Under the pieces are notes generated by a model. The model saw only the letters and a program-made list of their open reading frames with translations. It ran no database searches and had not been told where the DNA came from. The position numbers and the translations under genes are program-made. A stretch of 64,000 bases of DNA, taken from Tropicimonas_B omnivorans. GTDB lineage: Bacteria > Pseudomonadota > Alphaproteobacteria > Rhodobacterales > Rhodobacteraceae. The DNA lies in NCBI RefSeq assembly GCF_031846565.1, contig NZ_JAVRHL010000001.1:62001-126000 (forward strand), in the 5' to 3' direction. Shown piece by piece: positions 15,838 through 24,353 of the stretch (position 1 is its first letter; every line of letters starts with the position of its first letter).

Positions 15838-17643
15838 ATGCTTGATTTTCTCCAGACGATCCTGAACGTGCATGCCGACCTGGTGTCGCTCGGTCTACTC
15901 GTCGTGCTCTTCGCGGCCTTCATCTGGGAACGCTACCCGCCGGACGTCACGGCGGCGGCGGCCGCTGCGGTGTTCATCACGATCGGCTACGTCTCCGCGG
16001 ATGACGCGATGGCGGTCTTTTCCAACTCCGCACCGATCACCATCGCGGCGATGTTCGTCCTGTCGGGTGCCCTTGTGCGCACCGGCCTGCTCGACGCGCT
16101 GGCCAACATCGTGATCTCGCGGGCCGGCACGCGGCCGATCCTGGCCACGGCGGGTTTTCTGTCCGCCACAATCGTCGCCTCGGCCTTCGTGAACAACACG
16201 CCGGTGGTCCTGGTGCTGATCCCGGTGGCGATCAGGCTCGCGACGAATCTCGGCATCGCGCCGACCAAGCTGCTGATCCCGCTCTCCTACGCCGCCATCC
16301 TCGGCGGCACCCTGACCCTCATCGGCACGTCGACGAACCTCCTGGTGGACGGGATCGCGCGGGAGGTCGGAATGGAGCCGCTTTCGATCTTCGCCATCGC
16401 GCCGGTCGGCATCGTCACGGCGATCGCGGGGACGCTCGTGATGGTCTTCATCGGCGGGCGACTCCTGCCGGACCGGGCCGGCACCGGCGCGTCCGCCATG
16501 CCCGAGGAGACCGAATTTCTCTCCGAGGTGCATATCATCGACGGCTCGCCTCTCATCGGCATCCTTTTGGGACAGGCGAAGCCCTTCCAGCCCAAGAACG
16601 TGCGCGTGACCGGCGTGCGCCGCGGCAAGACCACGGAGCGAACCAATCTCGAGGAACGTGAGCTGCGCAAGGGCGACGCCGTGATCGTCCGCGCGTCGAC
16701 CTCGGAACTCCTGACGCTGTCGGAGACGCAGGGCCTGCGCGTCGGTTTTCGGGGTTTGGGTCGGCCGGAACGGTCCGAGGACCTGATGACAGCCGAGGCC
16801 ATCCTGACGCCGCTTCGGACCAAGACACGTCCCCGGCTTGCCGATATCGCCATCGAGAGCCGGCTCGGCATCCGGATCCTCGGCGCGCACCGGCACCAGC
16901 ACATCCCCGGCCCGGACCTTCTGACGCTGCGCCTGCGCCCGTCAGACAAGCTGTTGCTCCAGGGGCCTCCCGATGCGTTCGAGCGGCTCGGACAATCGGG
17001 GGACATGGTCTCGATCACCACGCCGGCGGGCCGGGCCTATCGCCGGAAGCAGGCGCCGCTGGCACTCCTGGCGCTCGGGGCGGTCGTGATCCTCGCCGCG
17101 CTCGGGGTGATGCCGATCGGACTTCTCGCGCTGATCGCGGTGGCCGGCATCCTCGTCATGCGGTGCATCGACAGCGACGAGGCGTGGGGATCCATCGATG
17201 CGTCGATCCTCGTCCTCATCTTCTCCATGCTGATCGTCGGCGCGGGCCTCGAGACCACGGGCGCGGTCGAGACGCTGGTGGGCTGGCTGATGCCGCTGAT
17301 GCAGGGCCTCTCGCCGTTCATGACCCTTGTCGTCGTCTATTTCGTCGCGTCGGTGCTGACGGAGACGGTTACGAACAACGCCGTCGCCGTGATCCTGACG
17401 CCCCTCGTGATCTCCCTTGCGGCAGGTCTCGGCCTCGATCCCCGGCCCTTCGTCATCGCGGTGATGTTCGCGGCCTCCGCCAGCTTCGCGACGCCCATCG
17501 GCTACCAGACGAACACGCTGGTCTACGGCGCCGGCGGGTATCGCTTCACCGACTTCCTCAGGATCGGTGTCCCGATGAACATCATCGTGGGGTTTGCATC
17601 GCTTCTGGCCATCTCCATCTTCTTCCCGCTCCAGCCGGGCTGA
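15838..17643 (+). CDS. SLC13/DASS-type permease with TrkA-C domains
   Basis: A 601-aa inner-membrane transporter, probably sodium- or proton-coupled for an anion (sulfate or dicarboxylate type). About five hydrophobic segments lie in each half. Between them, a cytoplasmic pair of TrkA-C/RCK-C regulatory domains covers about 210-380. The conserved turn motifs appear once per half: LIGTSTNLLVDG and FATPIGYQTNTLVYG. The start at 15838 is the first ATG adjacent to the first membrane segment; the ribosome site is weak, so a nearby alternative is possible. It stands alone after the rpmE terminator. Substrate cannot be assigned. Confidence 0.85.
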   Translation: MLDFLQTILNVHADLVSLGLLVVLFAAFIWERYPPDVTAAAAAAVFITIGYVSADDAMAVFSNSAPITIAAMFVLSGALVRTGLLDALANIVISRAGTRPILATAGFLSATIVASAFVNNTPVVLVLIPVAIRLATNLGIAPTKLLIPLSYAAILGGTLTLIGTSTNLLVDGIAREVGMEPLSIFAIAPVGIVTAIAGTLVMVFIGGRLLPDRAGTGASAMPEETEFLSEVHIIDGSPLIGILLGQAKPFQPKNVRVTGVRRGKTTERTNLEERELRKGDAVIVRASTSELLTLSETQGLRVGFRGLGRPERSEDLMTAEAILTPLRTKTRPRLADIAIESRLGIRILGAHRHQHIPGPDLLTLRLRPSDKLLLQGPPDAFERLGQSGDMVSITTPAGRAYRRKQAPLALLALGAVVILAALGVMPIGLLALIAVAGILVMRCIDSDEAWGSIDASILVLIFSMLIVGAGLETTGAVETLVGWLMPLMQGLSPFMTLVVVYFVASVLTETVTNNAVAVILTPLVISLAAGLGLDPRPFVIAVMFAASASFATPIGYQTNTLVYGAGGYRFTDFLRIGVPMNIIVGFASLLAISIFFPLQPG

Positions 17644-17746
17644 CGCGCCATCGCTGCAACGGGAGCGATTTTGGTTGCGGGTGCCCCCTTGCAGCCCCCG
17701 CCCGGCCGGCCGAAAACCGCTGAAAATCGCGGGGGACCATCTGGCC

Positions 17747-18547
17747 GTGGCGCATATCATCGTCGTCGGAAACGAGAAGGGCGGGTCGGGCAAATCGACC
17801 ACGTCGATGCATGTCGCGACGGCGCTCGCACGCATGGGGCGCAAGGTCGGCACGCTGGACCTCGACCTGCGTCAGCGCAGCCTCGGGCGCTACATGGACA
17901 ACCGGGCCGCCTTCGTGGCCTCGAGGTCGCTCGACCTCGCGATGCCGCTCCATGCCGATCTGCCCGAGGCCGAAGCCGCCCGGGAGGGAGAGAACCCCTC
18001 TGATCGCCGCCTCTCTGCCGCGGTGCAGGCGCTCGAAGGCGAGATGGAGTTCATCCTCATCGACTGCCCCGGCAGCCATACGCGGCTGAGCCAGGTCGCG
18101 CATTCGCTGGCCGATACACTGATCACCCCGCTCAATGACAGCTTCGTCGACTTCGACCTGCTCGCGCGGACCGGTCCGGATGGAAAGATCCTCGGCCCGT
18201 CGGTCTATTCGGAAATGGTCTGGTCGGCGCGGCAGGTGCGGGCGCAGGCGGGGCTGCCCCCCATCGACTGGGTGGTGACGCGCAACCGGCTCGGCGCGCA
18301 GCAGATGCACAACAAGAAGAAGGTCGGCGAGGCGCTGGAGCGTCTGTCCAAGCGGATCGGCTTCCGCGTGGCACCCGGCTTCTCGGAGCGGGTGATCTTC
18401 CGCGAGCTGTTTCCGCGGGGCCTGACCCTGCTCGATCTAAAGGATGTGGGTGTCGAAAAGCTCAACATGAGCAATGTCGCCGCTCGTCAGGAGCTGCGGG
18501 ACCTGATCACCGCGCTCGATCTGCCTGACATCACGCCCGACTTCTGA
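17747..18547 (+). CDS. mipZ: MipZ, division-plane positioning ATPase
   Basis: ParA/MinD-like ATPase that forms a gradient from ParB at the poles and blocks FtsZ assembly away from midcell in alphaproteobacteria. The 266-aa protein has the deviant Walker motif NEKGGSGKST (9-18), DLDLRQRS (38-45), FILIDCPG and NDSFVDFDLL. Its end resembles Caulobacter MipZ closely (ERVIFRELFPRGLTLLDL, AARQELRDLI). Translation starts at a GTG (17747), just before the first strand, with a purine-rich GGGGGA upstream. It stands apart from parAB and converges on an unknown membrane protein gene. Confidence 0.93.
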   Translation: MAHIIVVGNEKGGSGKSTTSMHVATALARMGRKVGTLDLDLRQRSLGRYMDNRAAFVASRSLDLAMPLHADLPEAEAAREGENPSDRRLSAAVQALEGEMEFILIDCPGSHTRLSQVAHSLADTLITPLNDSFVDFDLLARTGPDGKILGPSVYSEMVWSARQVRAQAGLPPIDWVVTRNRLGAQQMHNKKKVGEALERLSKRIGFRVAPGFSERVIFRELFPRGLTLLDLKDVGVEKLNMSNVAARQELRDLITALDLPDITPDF

Positions 18548-18548
18548 C

Positions 18549-19469
18549 TTACGTCATCCGCGCCAGGCGCTGAACGAAGGGGTCCTTGTCGAGCTTCGCA
18601 CTTGCCCGGCGGGACAGCTTCGGCTCCGGCTCCGCCGGGGCGAGGCGCGCTGAGGAGAGGAACGCTCCGTCCACCTTGCGGCAGGGCTGCGGTTCGAAAG
18701 GGCCGGTCCGCGGCGTCGTCGCCCCGGATTTCGCGAGGCAGGCTGCCTCGGCCATGACCTCCGACGCGGCCGCCGTTCGGGGATGAGCGGCTGCGGGCGC
18801 GGCGGCGAGGCCGGCCGCGCCTGACTTCGGCTCCAGCATGGCCCGAACGAGGCCCGCGCCATCGGTCCCGGCCGCCATCTGGGGAACGTAGGGCGCGATC
18901 CTCTCGACGGGGATCTCCTCCTCGACTGCGGTCGTCCGGCCCGGCCGCGCGATGAGACCGACGAGCATCATGAGACCGGCAATCCCGAAGGCGGTCCCTG
19001 CAAGCCGCGTCCACACGGGAAAGCCGCCGGGCAGGATGGCGCGCGCGATCACGTGGGGCCCCGCTGCCGCGGCCAGCTCCGACGGCGCCGGAACAAGGCG
19101 CCCCATGGGACGCTGCACGACCGGGCCGCGCGGACCCGTGGCCCGAATGCCGCCGAGAAGCTGCCCGAGGGCCGCGTCCATCACGGGCTCGTCGAAGAGA
19201 AGCGCCCCCACGGCAGCGTCGGCCGCCGTGTCGTCCGGAGGGAGGAGGAGAAGCGCGGTCCGCCCGCCGGGCAAGGGCACCGGCGCGGACAGGTCAACCT
19301 GCACGACCTCTCGAGGCGCCATGCCCGCCGCCAGCCATGGCGCGACCTTCTGCGGAACCGGCACGTTCAGAACCGCAAGCACCGCAAGCGCGAGGGCGGA
19401 CAGACCCGCCAGTCCCGCGATCGCGAACATCGTGCGGCGCAGACGTCCCCCAACGACCCTGCTCGACAT
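18549..19469 (-). CDS. Membrane protein of unknown function
   Basis: A 306-aa protein without a family I recognise. A first membrane segment lies at about 14-35, followed by a periplasmic domain (about 36-150) that includes REVVQVDLSAPVPLPGGRTAL. A second segment at about 155-172 is followed by a cytoplasmic tail rich in Ala, Pro and Glu with two cysteines. Its end KLDKDPFVQRLARM looks like a short conserved peptide. The start is supported by GAGGGTGAG upstream. It converges on mipZ with a 1-bp gap, and accA is divergent from it. Possible roles in the envelope are speculative. Confidence 0.7.
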   Translation of the reverse strand: MSSRVVGGRLRRTMFAIAGLAGLSALALAVLAVLNVPVPQKVAPWLAAGMAPREVVQVDLSAPVPLPGGRTALLLLPPDDTAADAAVGALLFDEPVMDAALGQLLGGIRATGPRGPVVQRPMGRLVPAPSELAAAAGPHVIARAILPGGFPVWTRLAGTAFGIAGLMMLVGLIARPGRTTAVEEEIPVERIAPYVPQMAAGTDGAGLVRAMLEPKSGAAGLAAAPAAAHPRTAAASEVMAEAACLAKSGATTPRTGPFEPQPCRKVDGAFLSSARLAPAEPEPKLSRRASAKLDKDPFVQRLARMT

Positions 19470-19575
19470 GATCTCACCCTCGGAGTTGACCTATCGTCAC
19501 CGTCTCTAGACCCAGAACCGGGCTCCTTTGTGGCAAATGCAGGGAGGGAATGAAGCGCTCGCTCCGCCGGAGCGA

Positions 19576-19605
19576 TTGAAGCCGAGGGCCTGCACGGTCT
19601 ATATG
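19576..19605 (+). promoter_or_regulatory. Candidate sigma-70 promoter for accA
   Basis: TTGAAG (19576-19581) and TATATG (19600-19605) are spaced by 18 bp and lie 25 bp before the accA ATG, giving a short leader. The assignment is by consensus only. Confidence 0.4.
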
Positions 19606-19629
19606 CCGTTCGACCACGGAGGATGCCGC

Positions 19630-20592
19630 ATGACGAACTACCTCGAATTCGAGAAGGGCCTCGCCGAGATCGAAGGCAAGGCCGAGGAGCTGCGCGCGCT
19701 CGCCAGGTCCAACGAGGGCATGGATGTCGAAGCCGAAGCCAAGGGCCTCGACACCAAGGCCGCGACGATCAAGAAGGACCTCTATTCGTCCCTCACGCCC
19801 TGGCAGAAATGCCAGGTCGCGCGCCATCCGGAACGGCCTCATTGCCGGGTCTACGTCGACCGGCTGTTCGAGGAATTCACCCCCCTCGCCGGCGACCGGA
19901 CCTTTGCCGACGATTATGCGGTCATGGGCGGCCTCGCGCGGTTCAGGGGCACGCCGGTCGTGGTTCTGGGCCATGAGAAGGGCCACGATACCCGCACCCG
20001 AATCGAGCACAATTTCGGCATGGCGCGGCCTGAGGGCTACCGCAAGGCGATCCGCCTGATGGACCTCGCCGACCGCTTCGACCTGCCCCTCATCACGCTG
20101 GTGGACACCCCCGGCGCCTATCCCGGCAAGGGTGCGGAGGAACGCGGCCAGTCCGAGGCGATCGCCCGGTCGACCCAGAAATGCCTCTCCCTCGGCGTGC
20201 CGCTGGCATCCGTGATCATCGGCGAGGGCGGCTCCGGCGGAGCCGTCGCCTTCGCCACGGCGAACCGCATCGCGATGCTGGAGCACTCGATCTACTCGGT
20301 CATCTCCCCCGAGGGCTGCGCGTCAATCCTGTGGAAGGATGCGGAAAAGATGCGCGAGGCGGCCGGCGCGCTTCGGCTCACCGCGCAGGATCTGCAGAAG
20401 CTCGGCGTCATCGACCGTATCGTGAAGGAGCCGCTCGGCGGCGCCCATCGCCACATCAAAGACGCCGTAAATGCCGTCGGCGATGCCATCGAGGCGATGC
20501 TGGAGGAGATGTCCGGCATGGATCGCAAGGCCCTGATCGCCGACCGCCGCCAGAAGTTCATCGGCATGGGGTCGAAGGGCCTCGCAGCCTGA
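19630..20592 (+). CDS. accA: Acetyl-CoA carboxylase carboxyltransferase subunit alpha
   Basis: With AccD it transfers the carboxyl group from biotin to acetyl-CoA, giving malonyl-CoA for fatty-acid synthesis. The 320-aa protein has an N-terminal helical region (MTNYLEFEKGLAEIEGKAEEL) and the crotonase-like core with GHEKGHDT, NFGMARPEGYRKA, VDTPGAYPG, IIGEGGSGGA and SVISPEGCASILWKD. GGAGG precedes the ATG by 8 nt. No other acc gene is nearby, as is usual for accA. Confidence 0.97.
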   Translation: MTNYLEFEKGLAEIEGKAEELRALARSNEGMDVEAEAKGLDTKAATIKKDLYSSLTPWQKCQVARHPERPHCRVYVDRLFEEFTPLAGDRTFADDYAVMGGLARFRGTPVVVLGHEKGHDTRTRIEHNFGMARPEGYRKAIRLMDLADRFDLPLITLVDTPGAYPGKGAEERGQSEAIARSTQKCLSLGVPLASVIIGEGGSGGAVAFATANRIAMLEHSIYSVISPEGCASILWKDAEKMREAAGALRLTAQDLQKLGVIDRIVKEPLGGAHRHIKDAVNAVGDAIEAMLEEMSGMDRKALIADRRQKFIGMGSKGLAA

Positions 20593-20611
20593 CGCCAGAA
20601 GGCGGCTCCGC

Positions 20612-21325
20612 TCAGGCGGTGGCCGCCTCGCGCGGGAAGGCGTCGATCGCGTCTAGGATCTGGAGCGCCAGTTCAGACGCGGAAGCCGCATTCTGCCCCG
20701 TGATCAGCCGCCCGTCGGACACGACGTAGGGCTCTCCCGGTGGGCCGTGGGTGCATGTCATCGTGGACTCCGCAAGGCTTCCCGGCAGGTTCACGGCGGC
20801 ATCCGACTGCGCCGCGCCCATCTCGGTCAATTCGGCGGCCACCGGCCCGGTGAGGCTCTTGCCCGCGAGGAGAGGCAACCCGTCATGCCGGCGCGCTCCC
20901 AGCAGGCCCGCAATGCCGCAACCGATCCCGCTGACGATCGCGCCGCGGTCCCAGAGCGTCCCGGCAAGCCGCGCAAGGGTGCTGTCGCTTGCAAAATCGT
21001 GCAGCGCGCCCGGACCGCCGGCAAGGATCAGGGCGTCGAACCGCGTCGCGTCCACGTCCCCGAGGGTCGCCGTGTCGCTGAGGGCAGCAACCGCCCGCGC
21101 GTCACCGAGAAAAAGATCGACGGCGCCGGATCGTTCGAATGAATCTGTGCTGGAGCTGTTGGCCGACGGCTTGCCCCCCTTGGGGGATGCGAAGCGGACG
21201 GCCAGTCCGGCCTCGCGGAGCCGGATGTAAATGGCGGCGACTTCCTGGAAGTCGAAGCCGGTCTCGTGCCCGGACTCGCTCGTCTCGTCATGCGACGTGA
21301 CCACGAGCAGGGCGGTATGTTTCAT
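20612..21325 (-). CDS. DJ-1/PfpI (Hsp31-like) domain protein with altered nucleophile elbow
   Basis: A 237-aa class-I glutamine-amidotransferase-like fold of the DJ-1/PfpI superfamily, whose members include glyoxalase III/deglycase, protease-like and chaperone proteins. It shows ETGFDFQEVAAIYIRLREAG and VRFASPKGGKP (Hsp31-like N-terminal part), the strand LILAGGPGALHD and the nucleophile turn VSGIGCGIAG with Cys136. Most family members have Cys-His at this turn (ICHGP); here Gly follows the Cys, so the usual Cys-His pairing is absent. The start is taken at MKHTALLVV (21325), with AGGTGGA upstream. It is convergent with accA and divergent from dgcN. Confidence 0.78.
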   Translation of the reverse strand: MKHTALLVVTSHDETSESGHETGFDFQEVAAIYIRLREAGLAVRFASPKGGKPSANSSSTDSFERSGAVDLFLGDARAVAALSDTATLGDVDATRFDALILAGGPGALHDFASDSTLARLAGTLWDRGAIVSGIGCGIAGLLGARRHDGLPLLAGKSLTGPVAAELTEMGAAQSDAAVNLPGSLAESTMTCTHGPPGEPYVVSDGRLITGQNAASASELALQILDAIDAFPREAATA

Positions 21326-21526
21326 GAAGCGGCGTCCACCTGTTCCGGTTGTCGGTTCAGCGCACTCCTTCGGCGCCTTTCGGGGGGCCAAATGCCCATT
21401 CGCCCTTAAGGTTCCGACTCTCGTGAAAAAAGCGCGAGAAGTTCGGGCACCGTTTGATCAAGGATGCGCTGGACCTCGCCGCGGCGCTCGCGATACGCAG
21501 GTGAAAATACCTCAGGGGATCGTTCC

Positions 21527-22531
21527 ATGATCGAAACACCGTACCTGCTGTTCCTCGGCGATGCTCCCGATCCGCTCGCCGCCAAGGTCGCCCAGGGCAT
21601 TCGCGACTGGCGGCCCGACTACTCCATCGGCCAGCTTCGCCTCGATGGCTGCAAGGCGGACATGCGCCTGCCGGACATGACCCTCGAAGAAGCGCGCGAT
21701 GCCGGCGCGAAGACGCTGGTGATCGGCGTGGCGAACCGTGGCGGGATCATCTCGGAGACGTGGCGCTCGGTTCTGGGCGACGCCCTGCGCGCCGGGTTCG
21801 ACATCGCCAGCGGCCTGCACAACCTCCTGCGCGACGAACCCGAGCTGGTCCGCATCGCGAGGGAAGAGGGCCGCACCCTCCATGACGTGCGCGTGCCGAC
21901 CGTGAAGTACCCGATCGCCAACGGCGAGAAGCGCAAGGGCAAGCGCGTCCTCGCGGTCGGAACCGACTGCTCCGTCGGCAAGATGTATACCGGCCTCGCC
22001 CTCGAGAAGGCGATGTCCGAGAAGGGGATGAAGGCAACCTTCCGCGCCACCGGTCAGACCGGCATCCTCATCACCGGCGAGGGCGTCCCGCTCGATGCAG
22101 TGATCGCGGACTTCATGGCCGGCTCCGTCGAGTGGCTGACGCCCGACAACGACGACGACCACTGGGATGTGATCGAGGGGCAAGGCAGCCTCTTCCACGC
22201 CTCCTATTCTGGCGTGACGCTGGCGCTGATCCATGGCGGTCAGCCGGATGCGCTCGTGCTCTGCCACGAACCGACGCGGACCCACATGCGCGGTCTGCCG
22301 GGATATGGCCTCCCCACTCTCGAAGAGGTGCGGGACCTGTCGCTCCAGATGGCCCGCCGGGTGAACGAGGGCTGCGAGGTCGTCGGCATCTCGATCAACA
22401 CCTACGGAATGGACCAGGCCGCGGCGGACGCCTATCTCGCCGAGGTCGAGGACCGCATGGGCCTGCCCACCGTCGATCCGTTCCGGCAGGGCGCCGGACG
22501 GCTGGCGGACGCGCTGAAGGCCCTCGGCTGA
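21527..22531 (+). CDS. dgcN: D-glutamate N-acetyltransferase DgcN (DUF1611 family)
   Basis: By family, DgcN acetylates D-glutamate as the first step of a D-glutamate catabolic route. The 334-aa protein is a DUF1611-type protein: an N-terminal Rossmann-like part (to about 125) and a C-terminal P-loop domain with GTDCSVGKM (145-153). Further on come RATGQTGILITGEGVPLDA and HEPTRTHMRG. Its TGA overlaps the next ATG (TGATG), and the following genes are a DgcA-like racemase and a D-amino-acid aminotransferase. This operon makes the D-glutamate assignment convincing over a generic NTPase. Confidence 0.82.
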   Translation: MIETPYLLFLGDAPDPLAAKVAQGIRDWRPDYSIGQLRLDGCKADMRLPDMTLEEARDAGAKTLVIGVANRGGIISETWRSVLGDALRAGFDIASGLHNLLRDEPELVRIAREEGRTLHDVRVPTVKYPIANGEKRKGKRVLAVGTDCSVGKMYTGLALEKAMSEKGMKATFRATGQTGILITGEGVPLDAVIADFMAGSVEWLTPDNDDDHWDVIEGQGSLFHASYSGVTLALIHGGQPDALVLCHEPTRTHMRGLPGYGLPTLEEVRDLSLQMARRVNEGCEVVGISINTYGMDQAAADAYLAEVEDRMGLPTVDPFRQGAGRLADALKALG

Positions 22532-23496
22532 TGGCCATCACCGTCACCGAGGACACGTTCCGCCTCGCGGAGACCTTCACGATCAGCCGCGGCTCCCGGA
22601 CGGAGGCGCGCGTCCTGACCGTGACGGTCGAGGAGGGCGGCCATCGCGGGCGAGGGGAATGCGTGCCCTACGCCCGGTACGACGAGACGCTGGAAAGCGT
22701 GCGCGCCGAGATCGAGGGCCTGCCGGCCGGCATCGACCGGGCCGCGCTGCAGCAGGCCCTGCCGGCCGGCGCCGCGCGCAACGCGGTCGATTGCGCGCTG
22801 TGGGATCTGGAAGCGAAGCGCGCGGGTCAGCCGGCATGGCAGATCGCCGGGCTCGCCGTCCCCCTTCCCGAGATCACGGCCTTCACCCTGTCCCTCGACA
22901 CGCCTCAGAAGATGCAGGCGGCGGCGGCGAGACATGCCCATCGTCCGCTTCTGAAGATCAAGCTCGGCACACCCGACGACATGCCCCGCCTCGAGGCGGT
23001 GCGCGCCGGCGCGCCGGAGGCCCGCATCGTGGTCGATGCCAACGAGGGATGGAGCCCGGAGGTCTACAGGGACCTTGCGCCGCATCTGGTGCGGCTCGGC
23101 GTGACCCTCGTGGAGCAACCCGTGCCCGCGGGCGAGGACGAGGCACTGCGCGGGCTGGAGCGGCCCGTTCCGCTCTGCGCCGACGAGAGCGTGCACGACC
23201 GCGCCACGCTCGGCCGGCTCGAGGGCCTCTATGACCTCGTGAACATCAAGCTCGACAAGACCGGCGGCCTGACCGAGGCGCTCGCGCTTCGGGCCGAGGC
23301 GGAGCGGCTGGGCTTCGGCATCATGGTCGGCTGCATGGTCGGCTCCTCGCTCGCGATGGCCCCCGCGGTCCTTCTCGCGCAGGGCGCGGCCGTCACCGAT
23401 CTTGACGGCCCGCTCCTCCTCGCAGAAGACCGCGACACCCCGCTGACATTCGATGTGGCGGGCGTCCATCCGCCCTCGCCCGAACTCTGGGGATAA
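22531..23496 (+). CDS. dgcA: N-acetyl-D-glutamate racemase DgcA (enolase superfamily)
   Basis: Predicted to epimerise N-acetyl-D-glutamate to N-acetyl-L-glutamate. The 321-aa enolase-superfamily protein resembles L-Ala-D/L-Glu epimerases. It has the KIKLG lysines (142, 144), metal ligands Asp169 in VVDANEGW, Glu195 in LVEQPVP and Asp218 in CADESV, and the second catalytic lysine region NIKLDKTGG (238-246). By sequence alone it could be a dipeptide epimerase; the coupling to dgcN (overlapping TGATG) and to an aminotransferase favours DgcA. The stop overlaps the start of the aminotransferase gene (TAATG). Confidence 0.82.
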   Translation: MAITVTEDTFRLAETFTISRGSRTEARVLTVTVEEGGHRGRGECVPYARYDETLESVRAEIEGLPAGIDRAALQQALPAGAARNAVDCALWDLEAKRAGQPAWQIAGLAVPLPEITAFTLSLDTPQKMQAAAARHAHRPLLKIKLGTPDDMPRLEAVRAGAPEARIVVDANEGWSPEVYRDLAPHLVRLGVTLVEQPVPAGEDEALRGLERPVPLCADESVHDRATLGRLEGLYDLVNIKLDKTGGLTEALALRAEAERLGFGIMVGCMVGSSLAMAPAVLLAQGAAVTDLDGPLLLAEDRDTPLTFDVAGVHPPSPELWG

Positions 23497-24353
23497 TGCA
23501 CATGAGCCGCATCTGTTACGTCAATGGCGATTACGTCGCCGAGGAAGACGCGAAGATCTCCGTCTTCGACCGGGGCTTCCTCTTCGCCGATGGCGTCTAC
23601 GAGGTGACGAGTGTTCTCGGCGGCAAGCTGATCGACTTCGACGGTCATGCCACGCGCCTGTCCCGCTCCCTCTCCGAGCTGGCGATGCCCTCCCCCGTCA
23701 CGAGGGACGAGCTGCTCGATATCCACCGCGAGTTGGTGACGCGCAACGGCATCGAGGAGGGGCTGGTCTATCTTCAGATCACCCGCGGCGCGGCGGACCG
23801 GGATTTTGCCTATCCCACGGATGCCGCACCCGGCATCGTCCTCTTCACGCAAACGAAGACGCTGATCGAGAGCCCGGCGGCCAGGGCGGGCATCCGCATC
23901 GTCTCCCTTCCCGACGCCCGCTGGGGCCGGCGGGACATCAAGACGGTCCAGCTCCTCTACCCCTCCATGGCCAAGATGGAGGCGAAGGCCCAGGGCGCGG
24001 ACGATGCCTGGATGGTCGAGGACGGCCACGTCACCGAGGGCACGTCCAACAACGCCTACATCGTCAAGGGCAGCACCATCGTGACCCGGCAACTGGGGAC
24101 CGAGATCCTTGCCGGTATCACCCGCAATGCCGTCCTGCGATTCGCCCGCGAGGCGCAGATGAAGGTGGAGGAGCGCGCCTTCACTGTCGAAGAGGCCGAA
24201 AGCGCCGACGAGGCCTTCGTGACCTCCGCGACGACCTTCGTGCAGCCCGTGGTCTCGATCAACGGCAGCGAGATCGGGGATGGCACGCCCGGCCCCGTCG
24301 CCCGGCGCCTGCGGGAGATCTACATCGAGGAGAGCCGGAAGGCCGGCATCTGA
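23496..24353 (+). CDS. dat: D-amino-acid (D-alanine) aminotransferase, fold type IV
   Basis: PLP enzyme that moves amino groups between D-amino acids and 2-oxoglutarate, making D-glutamate. The 285-aa protein shows the class-IV pattern: VFDRGFLFADGVYEV near the N-terminus, the PLP lysine in RRDIKTVQLL (Lys149) and EGTSNNAYIV. Translation is coupled to dgcA by a TAATG overlap; a second ATG two codons in (23502) is equally possible. Placed here it would collect amino groups from various D-amino acids into D-glutamate, which DgcN and DgcA then convert to the L-series. Confidence 0.87.
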   Translation: MHMSRICYVNGDYVAEEDAKISVFDRGFLFADGVYEVTSVLGGKLIDFDGHATRLSRSLSELAMPSPVTRDELLDIHRELVTRNGIEEGLVYLQITRGAADRDFAYPTDAAPGIVLFTQTKTLIESPAARAGIRIVSLPDARWGRRDIKTVQLLYPSMAKMEAKAQGADDAWMVEDGHVTEGTSNNAYIVKGSTIVTRQLGTEILAGITRNAVLRFAREAQMKVEERAFTVEEAESADEAFVTSATTFVQPVVSINGSEIGDGTPGPVARRLREIYIEESRKAGI

